A stretch of 64,000 nucleotides of DNA, from positions 2,046,001 to 2,110,000 of the forward strand of contig NZ_LS974202.1 of assembly GCF_900157305.1 (NCBI RefSeq). Direction: 5' to 3'. A program made the translations under genes and the position numbers. The DNA comes from Mesotoga infera (GTDB taxonomy: Bacteria > Thermotogota > Thermotogae > Petrotogales > Kosmotogaceae). Position 1 is the stretch's first letter; each line of letters opens with the position of its first letter. This document shows, piece after piece, positions 17,402-26,278 of the stretch. The notes beneath the pieces are model-generated. The model did no database searches, was not told where the DNA came from, and worked only from the letters and a program-made list of their open reading frames with translations.

Positions 17402-18096
17402 AAAGTTTCGTAGAAGCTCTTTCTAAGATCGGAAAACAACTGCTTGTCGACCTTCATCTGCAGGTCTAAAAATTCGATATACAGGTACTCCTTCTCCAGT
17501 CTGTCGGTTATTTTCAAGAACTCGAGGTTCGGAAAATAACCCTCCCTTCTTTTCAGTGAAAGATATATGTGCATGAGGTTGGGGAGATACCCGCCACCGC
17601 CGAGGAGGCCGAGCATCCTCATTCTTGATTCCGAGGGGAGTATTTTATAAACGCTTCTATCAGAATGGGTTTCGACTTCCCAGCTGAAATTTGATTGTTC
17701 CATGAGACCTCTGAAAAACTGTCCCAGCAGGTTTTCTATCAATCCCGTTTCATAACTCCAGCGGTACTGCTTCCATGGAACCCCATCGACGATACTGAAG
17801 ATCACTTCTTCTCTCATAAGATATACGAAAGCTATTTCGCTCAGTTCTTCGGGCTCGAGAAACTCAATGTACAGATCTTCGCCTCCACTGAGCATGAAGC
17901 GGGCACCGACGAGAATGTCGCGATAACTCGAGCCGTCGCCGTCGGAATCGATGATGTGAAACTCCATCTTAACGCGTGCGTCTATGTCACCGCTTTCAAC
18001 TATCTCTCTTATGAAAAGTGTCAGATCGTTGTATTCTTCAGTCGAAAAAGCGTACAGAGAAATTATTACAAAGAGAAAAACCAGAATTCGCTTCAA
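17392..18096 (-). CDS. Secreted protein, possibly LolA-like outer-membrane carrier fold
   Basis: The 234-residue protein has a signal peptide (hydrophobic residues 3-16, then AFS). No lipobox cysteine or membrane segment follows. The body is rich in alternating hydrophobic residues and aromatics. It reads like the half-barrel of outer-membrane lipoprotein-sorting or DUF-type periplasmic proteins (DGVPWKQYRWSYETGLIENLLGQ). I do not recognise it with certainty. Start is TTG with AGGTGA upstream and a possible TATAAT at 18115-18120 on this strand. It ends with a ten-base overlap with the SSB-like gene. Confidence 0.6.
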   Translation of the reverse strand: MKRILVFLFVIISLYAFSTEEYNDLTLFIREIVESGDIDARVKMEFHIIDSDGDGSSYRDILVGARFMLSGGEDLYIEFLEPEELSEIAFVYLMREEVIFSIVDGVPWKQYRWSYETGLIENLLGQFFRGLMEQSNFSWEVETHSDRSVYKILPSESRMRMLGLLGGGGYLPNLMHIYLSLKRREGYFPNLEFLKITDRLEKEYLYIEFLDLQMKVDKQLFSDLRKSFYETFQK

Positions 18097-18168
18097 TCGC
18101 TTTCACCTCGGCACATTATAACATGCCAATCGAGAGTAAAAATGATAAGATCATAATGAGGTGATACT

Positions 18169-19683
18169 TTGAAAGTTGCCTTTCCGGTGCAGATGAGAAG
18201 AATAGACGAACTGATCATCGAAAGAGGGATCCCCTCTGTACTTCTAATGGAAAATGCTTCGAGGAGCGTACTTGAGGAAGTTCTGAAATACCCCACGGTC
18301 AAAGAGATTGCGATACTTTGCGGTGGAGGTAACAACGGTGGGGACGGTTACGCGATAGGGAGGTTGCTGTTGAACGCCGGAAAGACTGTATCTGTAATCG
18401 AGTGCTATCACCCTTCCACGCCGGACGCGATCTTCAACGCTTCACTCTTTGTCTCTTTTGGAGGAGGGATACATGCTTGCGAAGAGAGTACGGTCGAAAG
18501 CCTCCTTTCACGCGCCGATATGGTAATAGACTCCATATTCGGTACGGGTTTTCATGGAGAGTTGCAGGGTAGAGTCGCCGAGCTTGTAGAGTACATAAAC
18601 GGACTGAAATCCGTGAAATTGGCAGTTGACATCCCCTCTGGAGTTTCCGGTTTCGATGGAAGCGTTAGAGGAATTGCTTTCAGGGCCGATAAAACTGTGA
18701 CTTTCGGGGCCGGGAAGGTAGGTCATTACCTCTACCCCGGGCGTGATTACTGCGGCGAGGTGGTTGTGAGAAGCGAGGGTTTCTCCAGAGAGATTCTGGA
18801 TAGACAACTCGATTCGTCGGTCATAGATGAGGAACTGGTTCTGGAACTCCTCCCGGAACGTCACGCCGACAGCCATAAGGGTACATATGGAGCGGTGTTG
18901 ATCGTTGGCGGAAGCGAAATCTACACTGGAGCACCCTTTCTGAGCGCGCTCGGTGCACTGAGGTCCGGCTGCGGCCTGACCTACACCTACACTCCCCCAG
19001 AAGCGGCTGCTGTGATACGGAGCAACCTTCCCGAGGTAATTGCAATCGTTGGCAAGGGGCCGCACATATTCCGCGACGATCTGGACACGATAGTCGAAAT
19101 CGCGAAGAAGGCAGATTCTATCGTTATAGGTCCGGGAATAGGAAGAAATGAAGAAACGGCGGAAACCGTTCTGGAGTTGCTGAAGGTCTTCTCGAAAAGC
19201 AGCATGGTTCTGGATGCCGATGGCCTGTACGCTCTCTCTAAAGATTTGACCGTACTGTCGCGCACGGAGGATATCCTCCTGACCCCACACCCCGGCGAGT
19301 TCAGACGCCTGTGCGGTGAGACCGATCTAAAATCTCTGATGGATTTCTGCGAGAACTTCCATTGTAGAGTTATCTTGAAGGGTTCGAGTTCCGTTTTATG
19401 CAACCCTTATGGAAAGTTGAGCATAAACATCACCGGTACGACAGGCCTCGCGAAAGGCGGCAGCGGCGATCTTTTGAGCGGTACGATCGGAAGTTTTGCG
19501 GCTCAGACCGGAGATCTCGAAAGAGCCGGAATTCTTGGAATGTATTTCATGGGGAAAGCGGCGGAATTGAGCGATGAATCTGACGCGTCGAATACCGCTT
19601 CCAGTATCGGGAAAGAATACTCCCGGGTATTTTCCTGTCTGGTTGAAGGAGCAAGGGGAGAGAAACATGGAATTGGGACATGA
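18169..19683 (+). CDS. nnr: Bifunctional NAD(P)H-hydrate epimerase / ADP-dependent dehydratase
   Basis: The enzyme repairs hydrated NADH and NADPH. The N-terminal YjeF/epimerase domain (to about residue 205) shows LMENASRSVLEE, GGGNNGGDGYAIGRLL, DSIFGTGFHGEL and VDIPSGVSG. The C-terminal ribokinase-like dehydratase domain shows SHKGTYGAVLIVGGS, VIGPGIGRNEET, LDADGLYAL and the ATP/ADP site GLAKGGSGDLLSGTIG. The fused form of 504 residues is the usual bacterial type. Start is TTG with GAGGTGAT upstream. It overlaps rpoN by 17 bases. Confidence 0.96.
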   Translation: MKVAFPVQMRRIDELIIERGIPSVLLMENASRSVLEEVLKYPTVKEIAILCGGGNNGGDGYAIGRLLLNAGKTVSVIECYHPSTPDAIFNASLFVSFGGGIHACEESTVESLLSRADMVIDSIFGTGFHGELQGRVAELVEYINGLKSVKLAVDIPSGVSGFDGSVRGIAFRADKTVTFGAGKVGHYLYPGRDYCGEVVVRSEGFSREILDRQLDSSVIDEELVLELLPERHADSHKGTYGAVLIVGGSEIYTGAPFLSALGALRSGCGLTYTYTPPEAAAVIRSNLPEVIAIVGKGPHIFRDDLDTIVEIAKKADSIVIGPGIGRNEETAETVLELLKVFSKSSMVLDADGLYALSKDLTVLSRTEDILLTPHPGEFRRLCGETDLKSLMDFCENFHCRVILKGSSSVLCNPYGKLSINITGTTGLAKGGSGDLLSGTIGSFAAQTGDLERAGILGMYFMGKAAELSDESDASNTASSIGKEYSRVFSCLVEGARGEKHGIGT

Positions 19684-20863
19684 AGTATCTCAGAAGCTCG
19701 AACAGAGACAAGGCTTATCCTTAAGATCTCAGCAGGCTCTGAGGTTATTGCAGCTGAACTCTCAAGAAATAAACGCGGAGCTAGAGGAGATAGTGCAGGC
19801 CAATCCTCTACTCGAGATCAAGAGAGACGATTACGACCTCATCGAAGACGGTGAGGATAAAGAAAAAAGAAACGAAGATGAAGAGAACGCCGAAGATGGA
19901 GATCTCTACTCTCAGCCGATACAGTACTCGGTTTACATGAGAGAAGAGAGTTCGGATAGGGAAGGCTGGGACTTCGACAGGTTAGAGCCACAACAACCTA
20001 CTTTCAGAGAGATACTCAAGGATTTCGCTTACTACATTCTCGATGATAGACAGTACAGTCTTTTCGAAACGCTTCTGGATAACATGGACGACCACGGTCT
20101 ACTCAGCAGGGATCTCGAAGCGATAGCGAAGGAGGTTGCATGTAGTCTGGAGGAACTCGACTCGATTATAGAGGCGCTCAGGGAGAGCGGCTTCGATGGT
20201 GTCTTTGCCAGGAACAGGGAAGAACTTGACGACCTTATGGACAGTGGTTTTTTCCCTTCCTCGGGCTACAGCGATGGAGCTTTTGTTCGTTACGTCGAAC
20301 CAGATCTTTACATCGAATTCTTCGACGAGAAATTCATGGTAACCGTCAGAGACTGTTCGTTGATTCTCAATATCGAGGACTCTTACAGAGAGATCCTTGA
20401 AAACGGCCAGAAGGACGCCAGAGATTATCTGGAAAACAAACTAGAAGAGGCCCAGTTCTTTATCAGCGCTCTAGAGAGGAGAAAGACGACGCTTCTGGCC
20501 ATAGGAAACGAAATAGTCATGAGAAATGCTGTCTTTCTCCTCAACCGGGGAGATAAGATAAGACCTCTAAAGATGAACGAAATTGCTGATAAACTCGGCG
20601 TTGTGGTGTCAACCGTAAGCCGAGCCGTGAAGGGTAAATTCATTCAGACTCCCGTAGGCACTTTTCCTTTGAGGTATTTCTTTGGAAACCTCCAGGAAAA
20701 GGAACAAGCTCTGGAGATCATAGCGGAGATCGTAAAAAATAACGAAGAGATATCAGATTCACGGCTGGTGAGTGAGTTAAACAACAGGGGAATATCGATC
20801 GCCAGGCGCACTGTCAACAAGTACCGTAACCTTTTAGGTCTCGGAAAGGATAGCCAGTCTTGA
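19667..20863 (+). CDS. rpoN: RNA polymerase sigma-54 factor
   Basis: Sigma-54 directs transcription that needs AAA+ activators and -24/-12 promoters. Region I is glutamine- and leucine-rich (QKLEQRQGLSLRSQQALRLLQ), followed by an acidic stretch (residues 60-85). The core-binding domain, the helix-turn-helix (LGVVVSTVSRAVKGK) and the RpoN box ARRTVNKYR follow near the C-terminus. The product is about 398 residues, at the short end for the family. I chose ATG 19667 because AGGGGAGAG precedes it and it gives a proper region I. No -24/-12 promoter was noticed in the window. Confidence 0.95.
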   Translation: MELGHEVSQKLEQRQGLSLRSQQALRLLQLNSQEINAELEEIVQANPLLEIKRDDYDLIEDGEDKEKRNEDEENAEDGDLYSQPIQYSVYMREESSDREGWDFDRLEPQQPTFREILKDFAYYILDDRQYSLFETLLDNMDDHGLLSRDLEAIAKEVACSLEELDSIIEALRESGFDGVFARNREELDDLMDSGFFPSSGYSDGAFVRYVEPDLYIEFFDEKFMVTVRDCSLILNIEDSYREILENGQKDARDYLENKLEEAQFFISALERRKTTLLAIGNEIVMRNAVFLLNRGDKIRPLKMNEIADKLGVVVSTVSRAVKGKFIQTPVGTFPLRYFFGNLQEKEQALEIIAEIVKNNEEISDSRLVSELNNRGISIARRTVNKYRNLLGLGKDSQS

Positions 20864-21507
20864 AGGCCGGGCTCTTTTTGGGCGGTCAGTACCCTTCCTC
20901 GAATGACTATTACTCGAGGAGGATTTCGAAGATGGATGTGATAGTTGCCGCCGATTCTGGCGCCGAAAAACTCCGCGAACTCGAAAGACCGCCGGAGATA
21001 CTGGTGGGAGATATGGATTCGATATCTCCCGCAACTCTCGAATGGTGCAGGAAAAGTGGTACCCAGATTCTGATCTTTCCGCCGGAGAAGGATGATACTG
21101 ACACGACGCTGGCCATAAAGATCCTTTACGAAAGGGGCGCGCTCGAAGTTGATATCTTCGGCGCATCGGGAAGGCGCGAGGACCACTTCCTGGCGACGCT
21201 CTTCTCTATCTACGGCGCCGATGCTAACATGAAACTCCTCATAACCGAGGAGAACTTCCAGGCCGGTCTCATAAGGAGTGATTCCCGCACTATCATGGAA
21301 GCTATCGAGGGCGAAACCTGGTCTTTTTTACCTTTTGGCAGTGGCCTTCCGGTTGTGACTCTGGAAGGGTTCAAGTATCCTCTGGAGGGGCAAACTCTTG
21401 ATTACACCAGACCTCTCGGGGTTTCAAATGTGGCCACGGGATCTCTGGTGAAAGTAATGTGCAGAGGAGGTGCACTTCTTTATTTCAGATGGTTGAAAGA
21501 GTTCTGA
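20860..21507 (+). CDS. thiN: Thiamine pyrophosphokinase
   Basis: The enzyme makes thiamine pyrophosphate directly from thiamine and ATP. The 215-residue protein shows the family blocks VIVAADSGAEKL, PEILVGDMDSI, PPEKDDTDTTLAIK and GASGRREDHFLATL, with the acidic residues that bind magnesium and ATP. The C-terminal domain has SNVATGSLVKV, matching the thiamine-binding region. It starts at a TTG that overlaps the rpoN stop by four bases. Confidence 0.94.
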   Translation: MKAGLFLGGQYPSSNDYYSRRISKMDVIVAADSGAEKLRELERPPEILVGDMDSISPATLEWCRKSGTQILIFPPEKDDTDTTLAIKILYERGALEVDIFGASGRREDHFLATLFSIYGADANMKLLITEENFQAGLIRSDSRTIMEAIEGETWSFLPFGSGLPVVTLEGFKYPLEGQTLDYTRPLGVSNVATGSLVKVMCRGGALLYFRWLKEF

Positions 21508-22025
21508 TACTATCCGATACACACGGGGCTTTTGAAAGAACAAAAACGCTCATAGATTGCTTCGGTCCTTTCGAAATGATCCTCCACTGCGGAGATTATC
21601 TCTACCACGGTCCACGCAACTCCATTCCCGCCGATTACGACCCCATTTCTCTTTCAACGCTCTTCAAAGATATGGGGTATAGACTCGTGGGAGTCAAAGG
21701 GAATTGTGATAGTGAAATAGATCTGACCTTGATCGGCAAAGACAGACTGCCGGACTCGAGAGTTGTGCACATAAACGGGCTCGAGATTTACCTATTCCAT
21801 GGGCACAGAAATGAGAATCCTCCCTTCGAAAGGGGACTGGTGATCAGCGGCCACACGCATTTGCGTGGACTGATGAGGAAAGGCTTCTTGTTTTTGCTAA
21901 ATCCGGGAAGTCCTTCACTTCCAAAGGACGAATCTACTGGTTCTTTCGGTACAATCGACTTCAAAAAAAGAGAGATCTCAATTTTCAACCTTACCGGTGT
22001 CAAATCGGCAGGCGAAACTTTCTGA
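21489..22025 (+). CDS. yfcE: YfcE/MJ0936-type metallophosphodiesterase
   Basis: The roughly 178-residue protein has the calcineurin-like metal motifs LILSDTHG, HCGDYLYHG, VKGNCDSE, FHGHRNE and SGHTHL. It is most like the YfcE family of two-metal phosphodiesterases, whose physiological substrate is uncertain. I chose ATG 21489 because the enzyme then begins with the first beta strand. The start lies within the last 19 bases of thiN. A further in-frame start 30 bases upstream is possible. Confidence 0.9.
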   Translation: MVERVLILSDTHGAFERTKTLIDCFGPFEMILHCGDYLYHGPRNSIPADYDPISLSTLFKDMGYRLVGVKGNCDSEIDLTLIGKDRLPDSRVVHINGLEIYLFHGHRNENPPFERGLVISGHTHLRGLMRKGFLFLLNPGSPSLPKDESTGSFGTIDFKKREISIFNLTGVKSAGETF

Positions 22026-22089
22026 CTCACCCATACAGCTTTGGAAAAACATGTTACAGAAGCCATGATATAATAAGTATCTGGGTGAG
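22026..22089 (+). promoter_or_regulatory. Inverted repeat and -10 box between yfcE and the MBL hydrolase
   Basis: CTCACCCA at 22026-22033 is the perfect complement of TGGGTGAG at 22082-22089, which includes the ribosome binding site of the next gene. Between them is TATAAT at 22069-22074, with only a poor -35 candidate (TTGGAA at 22041, spacer too long). A transcript coming from yfcE could fold over the ribosome binding site, while one starting at the internal -10 could not. Confidence 0.4.
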
Positions 22090-22094
22090 GTATT

Positions 22095-22721
22095 ATGTTG
22101 TTGAAATGGCATGGACATTCATGTTTTTCTGTGGTTTCCAGAGAGAGGACTCTACTGATAGATCCCTTCGATGAGGGGGTCGGTTATCCGCTGCCGGCGG
22201 TAAAGCCGTCCATAATAGTTGAATCCCATCAGCACCACGATCACAATTCTCACGACAGATATGCAGGCGAGTACGTTCTGATTAACAGAACCGGTAAAAC
22301 ACAGGCCCATGGATTCTCTATCGAGGGTTATCCCACCTTTCACGATGAATTCGGCGGGAAAAAGCGTGGGCCTAACATCGTATTTGAGATAATCACTCCC
22401 GACGGCTTCAGGATAGTTCACTGTGGTGATCTCGGTCACAGACTCACCGAGGAGCTTTCGAGCAGGCTCGAGGGGCCGGATGTTTTACTGATTCCGGTTG
22501 GTGGTGTCTATACGATCGATGCGGCCGTCGCAAGAGAGATAACAAGGAGGATCGGGCCCTCGTTCGTGGTTCCCATGCATTACAAAACGAAAGCCCTGAG
22601 GTTCGAACTGGGTTCTGTGGATCCATTCATCGCCGGTGAACCTTTCGAAAGCTTGAAGGAACTCAGGCTGGAAACCAAGAGTTCCGTTGGTACAAAGATC
22701 GTTGTTCTAAGTTACAGCTGA
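22095..22721 (+). CDS. UPF0173-type metal-dependent hydrolase (MBL fold)
   Basis: The 208-residue protein belongs to the metallo-beta-lactamase superfamily. The opening KWHGHSCFSV is typical of UPF0173 proteins. The metal motif appears as SHQHHDHN, an HxHxDH variant, followed by VHCGDLGH and the late HYKTK. The protein lacks extra domains. Its substrate is unknown. The gene has GGGTGAGG as its ribosome binding site and precedes the L7Ae-like gene by 13 bases. Confidence 0.87.
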   Translation: MLLKWHGHSCFSVVSRERTLLIDPFDEGVGYPLPAVKPSIIVESHQHHDHNSHDRYAGEYVLINRTGKTQAHGFSIEGYPTFHDEFGGKKRGPNIVFEIITPDGFRIVHCGDLGHRLTEELSSRLEGPDVLLIPVGGVYTIDAAVAREITRRIGPSFVVPMHYKTKALRFELGSVDPFIAGEPFESLKELRLETKSSVGTKIVVLSYS

Positions 22722-22734
22722 TCGAAGGTGAAGC

Positions 22735-23061
22735 ATGGACGAAAAGAAGTTGATGTCTCTCCTGGGAATCGGTAGAAAGGCAAACAAGGTTGTGTTTGGC
22801 AAGGATCAATTGAGAAGTTACTTGAGGCAGCCGGTTAAAAACAAAATACTTTTTCTGGCGAGCGACACCAGCGCTTCTATAAAAGAAGGCTGGATTTCAA
22901 GATGCAAAAGCCACGGTGCCAGGTGCGTCCTCCTCAAAGAACACGACCGTATCGCTCTGGGAAAAGCCATCGGAAAGAACAACATATCGGCGGTAGCGAT
23001 ATCCGACGGTGGCTTAGCAGAGGAGATTTCAAAGATGATGACGCAGGCGGGAGGTGACTGA
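22735..23061 (+). CDS. L7Ae/L30e/S12e family RNA-binding protein (YlxQ-like)
   Basis: The 108-residue protein starts [20 protein letters not shown], which is the signature of bacterial YlxQ/L7Ae-type K-turn-binding proteins. It ends in a helix, with [14 protein letters not shown] nearby. Such genes commonly sit just before infB in the nusA-infB operon, as here, and the product probably binds K-turn RNA on or near the ribosome. The stop lies inside the ribosome binding region of infB. Confidence 0.88.
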   Translation: MDEKKLMSLLGIGRKANKVVFGKDQLRSYLRQPVKNKILFLASDTSASIKEGWISRCKSHGARCVLLKEHDRIALGKAIGKNNISAVAISDGGLAEEISKMMTQAGGD

Positions 23062-23065
23062 GCTT

Positions 23066-25150
23066 ATGCCAAAGGCCAGAGTGTATGAGCTTGCTAAAAG
23101 ATTAAATATATCGGCAAGAGAACTGCTGGATGAGCTGGAAGAGCTCGGTGTTACTGTTAAGAACCATATGTCGGTTCTCGACGATGAAACTGTGAATATC
23201 ATAGTGGGCCTCTATGAAGAAGAGAAAAAAGAAACGGTGAGAAAGAACGAAAAGGCCAAGAGTAAGGTTCAGGAAAAGGAAGTTAAAAAACTTGAGAAGA
23301 AGCTCGTTTCCAAGGAGGAGACGCCCCAGGAAAAAAAGGCTCCTATCCAGCAGGAGGCCAGAACGATAAAACTAAAAAGCAATGAATTCAAACTCGACAT
23401 ACTGGCCAAGAAAATGAATATCCCGATTTCGAAGATAATCAAAGACCAATTCATGAAAGGGATAATCCTGAGACCGGGGCAGATACTTTCCATGGAAGAC
23501 ACGAGAAACATTGCATCTCAGTACGGATGGGAAATAGAGCTCATTCAGGAAGATGAAATTAATCCCTTTGAGAGGCTAGTAGAATCTTACCAGAACGCCT
23601 ACAGGGAAGGAACAAGGCTTGTTCAGAGACCTCCTGTGGTAACTGTTATGGGTCATGTTGACCATGGAAAGACAACATTGCTCGACAGGATAAGGAAGGC
23701 AAAGGTCGCAGAAGGCGAGATCGGGGGTATAACACAGTCTATAGGTGCGTACCAGGTAGAAATCAGGGGAAAGAAGATAACCTTCATCGATACACCCGGT
23801 CACGAGGCCTTTACTGAGATGAGGGCGCGAGGCGCCCAGGCCACGGACATAGTGGTACTGGTAGTGGCAGCGGACGATGGCGTCATGCCTCAGACTATCG
23901 AAGCCTACAATCACGCGAAGACCGCCAACGTTCCAATAATCGTCGCCATTAATAAAATAGACAAGCCCAACGCAAACATAGATCTCACGAAGCAACAACT
24001 GGCTTCGAAACTTGGCCTAGTTCCGGAAGACTGGGGCGGTGACACCGTCACTGTTCCCGTATCTGCCAAAACCGGAAAAGGTGTCGAAGACGTTCTCGAG
24101 ATGATTCTGCTGGTCTCCGAGGTGGCCGATATAAAGTGCATACCTCAGGGTCACGCGCGTGGAATAATCATCGACTCAAAACTTGACAAAGCCATGGGTC
24201 CTCTGGCTACGCTGGTCGTCAAAGATGGAGTTCTAAAGGTAGGAGACTACGTAGTCGCCGGTAGTTCGGCCGGAAGGGTGAAGGCGCTGATAAACGAAAA
24301 CGGCAAGCGGATTAAAGAGGCACATCCTTCCGATCCCGTACAGATCATCGGTTTCGATGAAGTACCGGATGTTCACAGTATCGTCTATGTTGTGGACGAT
24401 CTCGATACATCCAGGGCTCTTTCTCAGTACAGCAAGGGACAACTGCAGAAGGAGAAGTCGGTAACTAACAGACGCCACGTTCGACTGGAGGAGTTCCTTT
24501 CTATGACCGGCGAGTCGAATGAGAAGAAGGATCTAAAACTCATACTCAAGGCCGATTCTTTTGGCGCCGTTGAGGCTTTAAAACAGGCCATGTCGAAATT
24601 GGAAAACACCGATGTGCGGATAGAAGTGGTGCATTCGGGAATAGGTTCGATTAATTCTAGCGATGTTATGCTTGCGTCGGCTTCCGATGCTGTAATAATG
24701 GGGTTCAAGGTCAAACCCGACGCTCAAGCCCGTCATCAGGCCGATGTGGAAGGCGTTCAAATAAAGGTTTACGATATCATATTCAACCTTATCGATGATC
24801 TGAAGAAAGCGCTAGAAGGTTTGCTGGAACCTGAAGAGGTTGAAGAAGTGACCGGTCGGGGACATGTGAAAAAGATCTTTAAAATAAGCAAGGTCGGTAC
24901 GATCGCCGGTGTTCAATTGATCGAGGGACACGTCCTTAAAAAGGGGAAGATGCGCGTTTATAGAAACAACGAAGAAATTGCCGATGTAGATATAGAGTTT
25001 CTAAAACATTACAAAGACGATGCTAGCAGGGTGGATGCTCCCAAAGAGTGTGGAATAAAAGCCGTCGGGTTCGACGAATTCGAAGAAGGAGATCAGCTGG
25101 AGTTCCACACCAAAAAGAGCGTTAGGAGAACCATTGATTTCAACGAATAG
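23066..25150 (+). CDS. infB: Translation initiation factor IF-2
   Basis: IF-2 is the GTPase that brings initiator tRNA to the 30S subunit. The product has an N-terminal IF2_N motif ([20 protein letters not shown]), a short lysine/glutamate-rich linker of about 50 residues, and a second IF2_N-like domain. The G domain has [23 protein letters not shown] and NKIDKPNAN, then domains II to IV. The length of about 694 residues is compact. I chose ATG 23066 because GGGAGGTGA lies eight bases upstream. A GTG twelve bases earlier is part of that site. Confidence 0.97.
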   Translation: MPKARVYELAKRLNISARELLDELEELGVTVKNHMSVLDDETVNIIVGLYEEEKKETVRKNEKAKSKVQEKEVKKLEKKLVSKEETPQEKKAPIQQEARTIKLKSNEFKLDILAKKMNIPISKIIKDQFMKGIILRPGQILSMEDTRNIASQYGWEIELIQEDEINPFERLVESYQNAYREGTRLVQRPPVVTVMGHVDHGKTTLLDRIRKAKVAEGEIGGITQSIGAYQVEIRGKKITFIDTPGHEAFTEMRARGAQATDIVVLVVAADDGVMPQTIEAYNHAKTANVPIIVAINKIDKPNANIDLTKQQLASKLGLVPEDWGGDTVTVPVSAKTGKGVEDVLEMILLVSEVADIKCIPQGHARGIIIDSKLDKAMGPLATLVVKDGVLKVGDYVVAGSSAGRVKALINENGKRIKEAHPSDPVQIIGFDEVPDVHSIVYVVDDLDTSRALSQYSKGQLQKEKSVTNRRHVRLEEFLSMTGESNEKKDLKLILKADSFGAVEALKQAMSKLENTDVRIEVVHSGIGSINSSDVMLASASDAVIMGFKVKPDAQARHQADVEGVQIKVYDIIFNLIDDLKKALEGLLEPEEVEEVTGRGHVKKIFKISKVGTIAGVQLIEGHVLKKGKMRVYRNNEEIADVDIEFLKHYKDDASRVDAPKECGIKAVGFDEFEEGDQLEFHTKKSVRRTIDFNE

Positions 25151-25169
25151 TGTGTCTTGAATTTTGAAC

Positions 25170-25778
25170 TTAATGAGGGCCCTTTTCCTGTACGGAGAGG
25201 GCTCTTTTCCTTTTCTTCTTTGAAGTCTCGATCCTGTCCAGCAGAAGGTGCAGATAGTATCCGGTAGTCCCTGCCAACGAGAGGAAACCTATCTCCGTAT
25301 AAGAAAAGTTGCCGGTAGAAACTCCCGACCTGGGGAGCAGAAGAGCCAGAACAACAGCGCCGTAGAGAAGTCCGGCCCAGAAGGTGTGAAAGAAGCCCCT
25401 GTGGCTCAGTAAATCAAGTATCTTCGAAGTCACGATTCCGCAAATTATCGCCATAGAAAAAGAAATAGTCACTGCGACAGGAAGAGAGTAGATCCATGAA
25501 AGAAGAACGGGTTGAAGCTTAGGCGATATAAGCGAAGAATATATAATCGATGAAACTACTCCGGCTATCATGACCTCCAGAGTACGTTTAATAAGTGCCT
25601 GTTTCGAATCGATATCCGGCAGATCGCTCCCCAGAATGTAGAGAAGATAACCTGTCCCGATTATTCGGCTATCGACGATCATTGGAAGTTTGGAAATCTC
25701 TATGATCAACATTGCAGCGAGCATATATATAGGATAGGAAAAGAGTCCCCACGTAATATGTGTTTTGAAATCGGGCAT
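25170..25778 (-). CDS. YdjM/DUF457-type membrane-bound metal-dependent hydrolase
   Basis: The roughly 202-residue protein has about five membrane segments. Conserved polar motifs include DLPDIDS in a loop and HRGFFHTFW at a helix end. These are typical of the LexA-regulated inner-membrane hydrolase family (DUF457/YdjM), whose substrate is unknown. I chose ATG at 25776-25778 because the protein then opens with MPDFKTHITWG, the usual DUF457 start with a zinc-type histidine. It overlaps nothing but follows the upstream gene by one base, so it belongs to the leftward cluster. Confidence 0.78.
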   Translation of the reverse strand: MPDFKTHITWGLFSYPIYMLAAMLIIEISKLPMIVDSRIIGTGYLLYILGSDLPDIDSKQALIKRTLEVMIAGVVSSIIYSSLISPKLQPVLLSWIYSLPVAVTISFSMAIICGIVTSKILDLLSHRGFFHTFWAGLLYGAVVLALLLPRSGVSTGNFSYTEIGFLSLAGTTGYYLHLLLDRIETSKKKRKRALSVQEKGPH

Positions 25779-25779
25779 C

Positions 25780-26277
25780 TCAGACCTCCCCGAACTTCTC
25801 ACCGCTGCTGGAGACATCGACGAAAAAGAGAACATCCTTGAGGGATACGCTGAGACCACATTCGATTTCTTCTGGAATCTCTCGATTGGTATCGACTGGC
25901 AAGAGAAACTTTCTGTTACACAACGAAAAGTTTACCCTTGAAAAACGCCTGTAGATTTCGCACATCTCTTTATCGCTTATATCCAGACCAGCCGTCGCCG
26001 TAACGCCGGACATAAAAAGGTATTCGAGATCGTCGGGGCCTATATCTGCTGGTTCTTGTCTCAAACCGTTTTCAGTAGGTTTACAGAAGAAGAGTATCTC
26101 TCTGGAAAGGTTCAACAGTGGCGTTCCTTCGAGTTTTTCGTACATTCTATATTTATCTATCGTATCTTCGTTGGCAAGAAGCACCCGACCGCTGTACTGT
26201 ATAAGATCTCCAGCCTTGAGCTGTCTTATGTTTTTTATGGATATCGGGTAAAACATCTTCAATGTTTGTCTGGCCAT
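25780..26277 (-). CDS. Small protein resembling the fumarase class I C-terminal (beta) domain
   Basis: The roughly 165-residue protein contains IRQLKAGDLIQYSGRVLLANEDTI in its first third and EILFFCKPTEN further on. These recall the 'L.vGD.v..sG....RD' and 'yCGPT' blocks of the class I fumarase / tartrate dehydratase beta domain. The canonical serine/threonine-rich GPTTS motif and the catalytic context are altered, so activity is doubtful. ATG 26277 has GGAG upstream; a GTG four codons earlier also works. It sits after a 291-residue unknown protein in a cluster with a MoxR ATPase and a VWA-like protein. Confidence 0.5.
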   Translation of the reverse strand: MARQTLKMFYPISIKNIRQLKAGDLIQYSGRVLLANEDTIDKYRMYEKLEGTPLLNLSREILFFCKPTENGLRQEPADIGPDDLEYLFMSGVTATAGLDISDKEMCEIYRRFSRVNFSLCNRKFLLPVDTNREIPEEIECGLSVSLKDVLFFVDVSSSGEKFGEV

Positions 26278-26278
26278 C

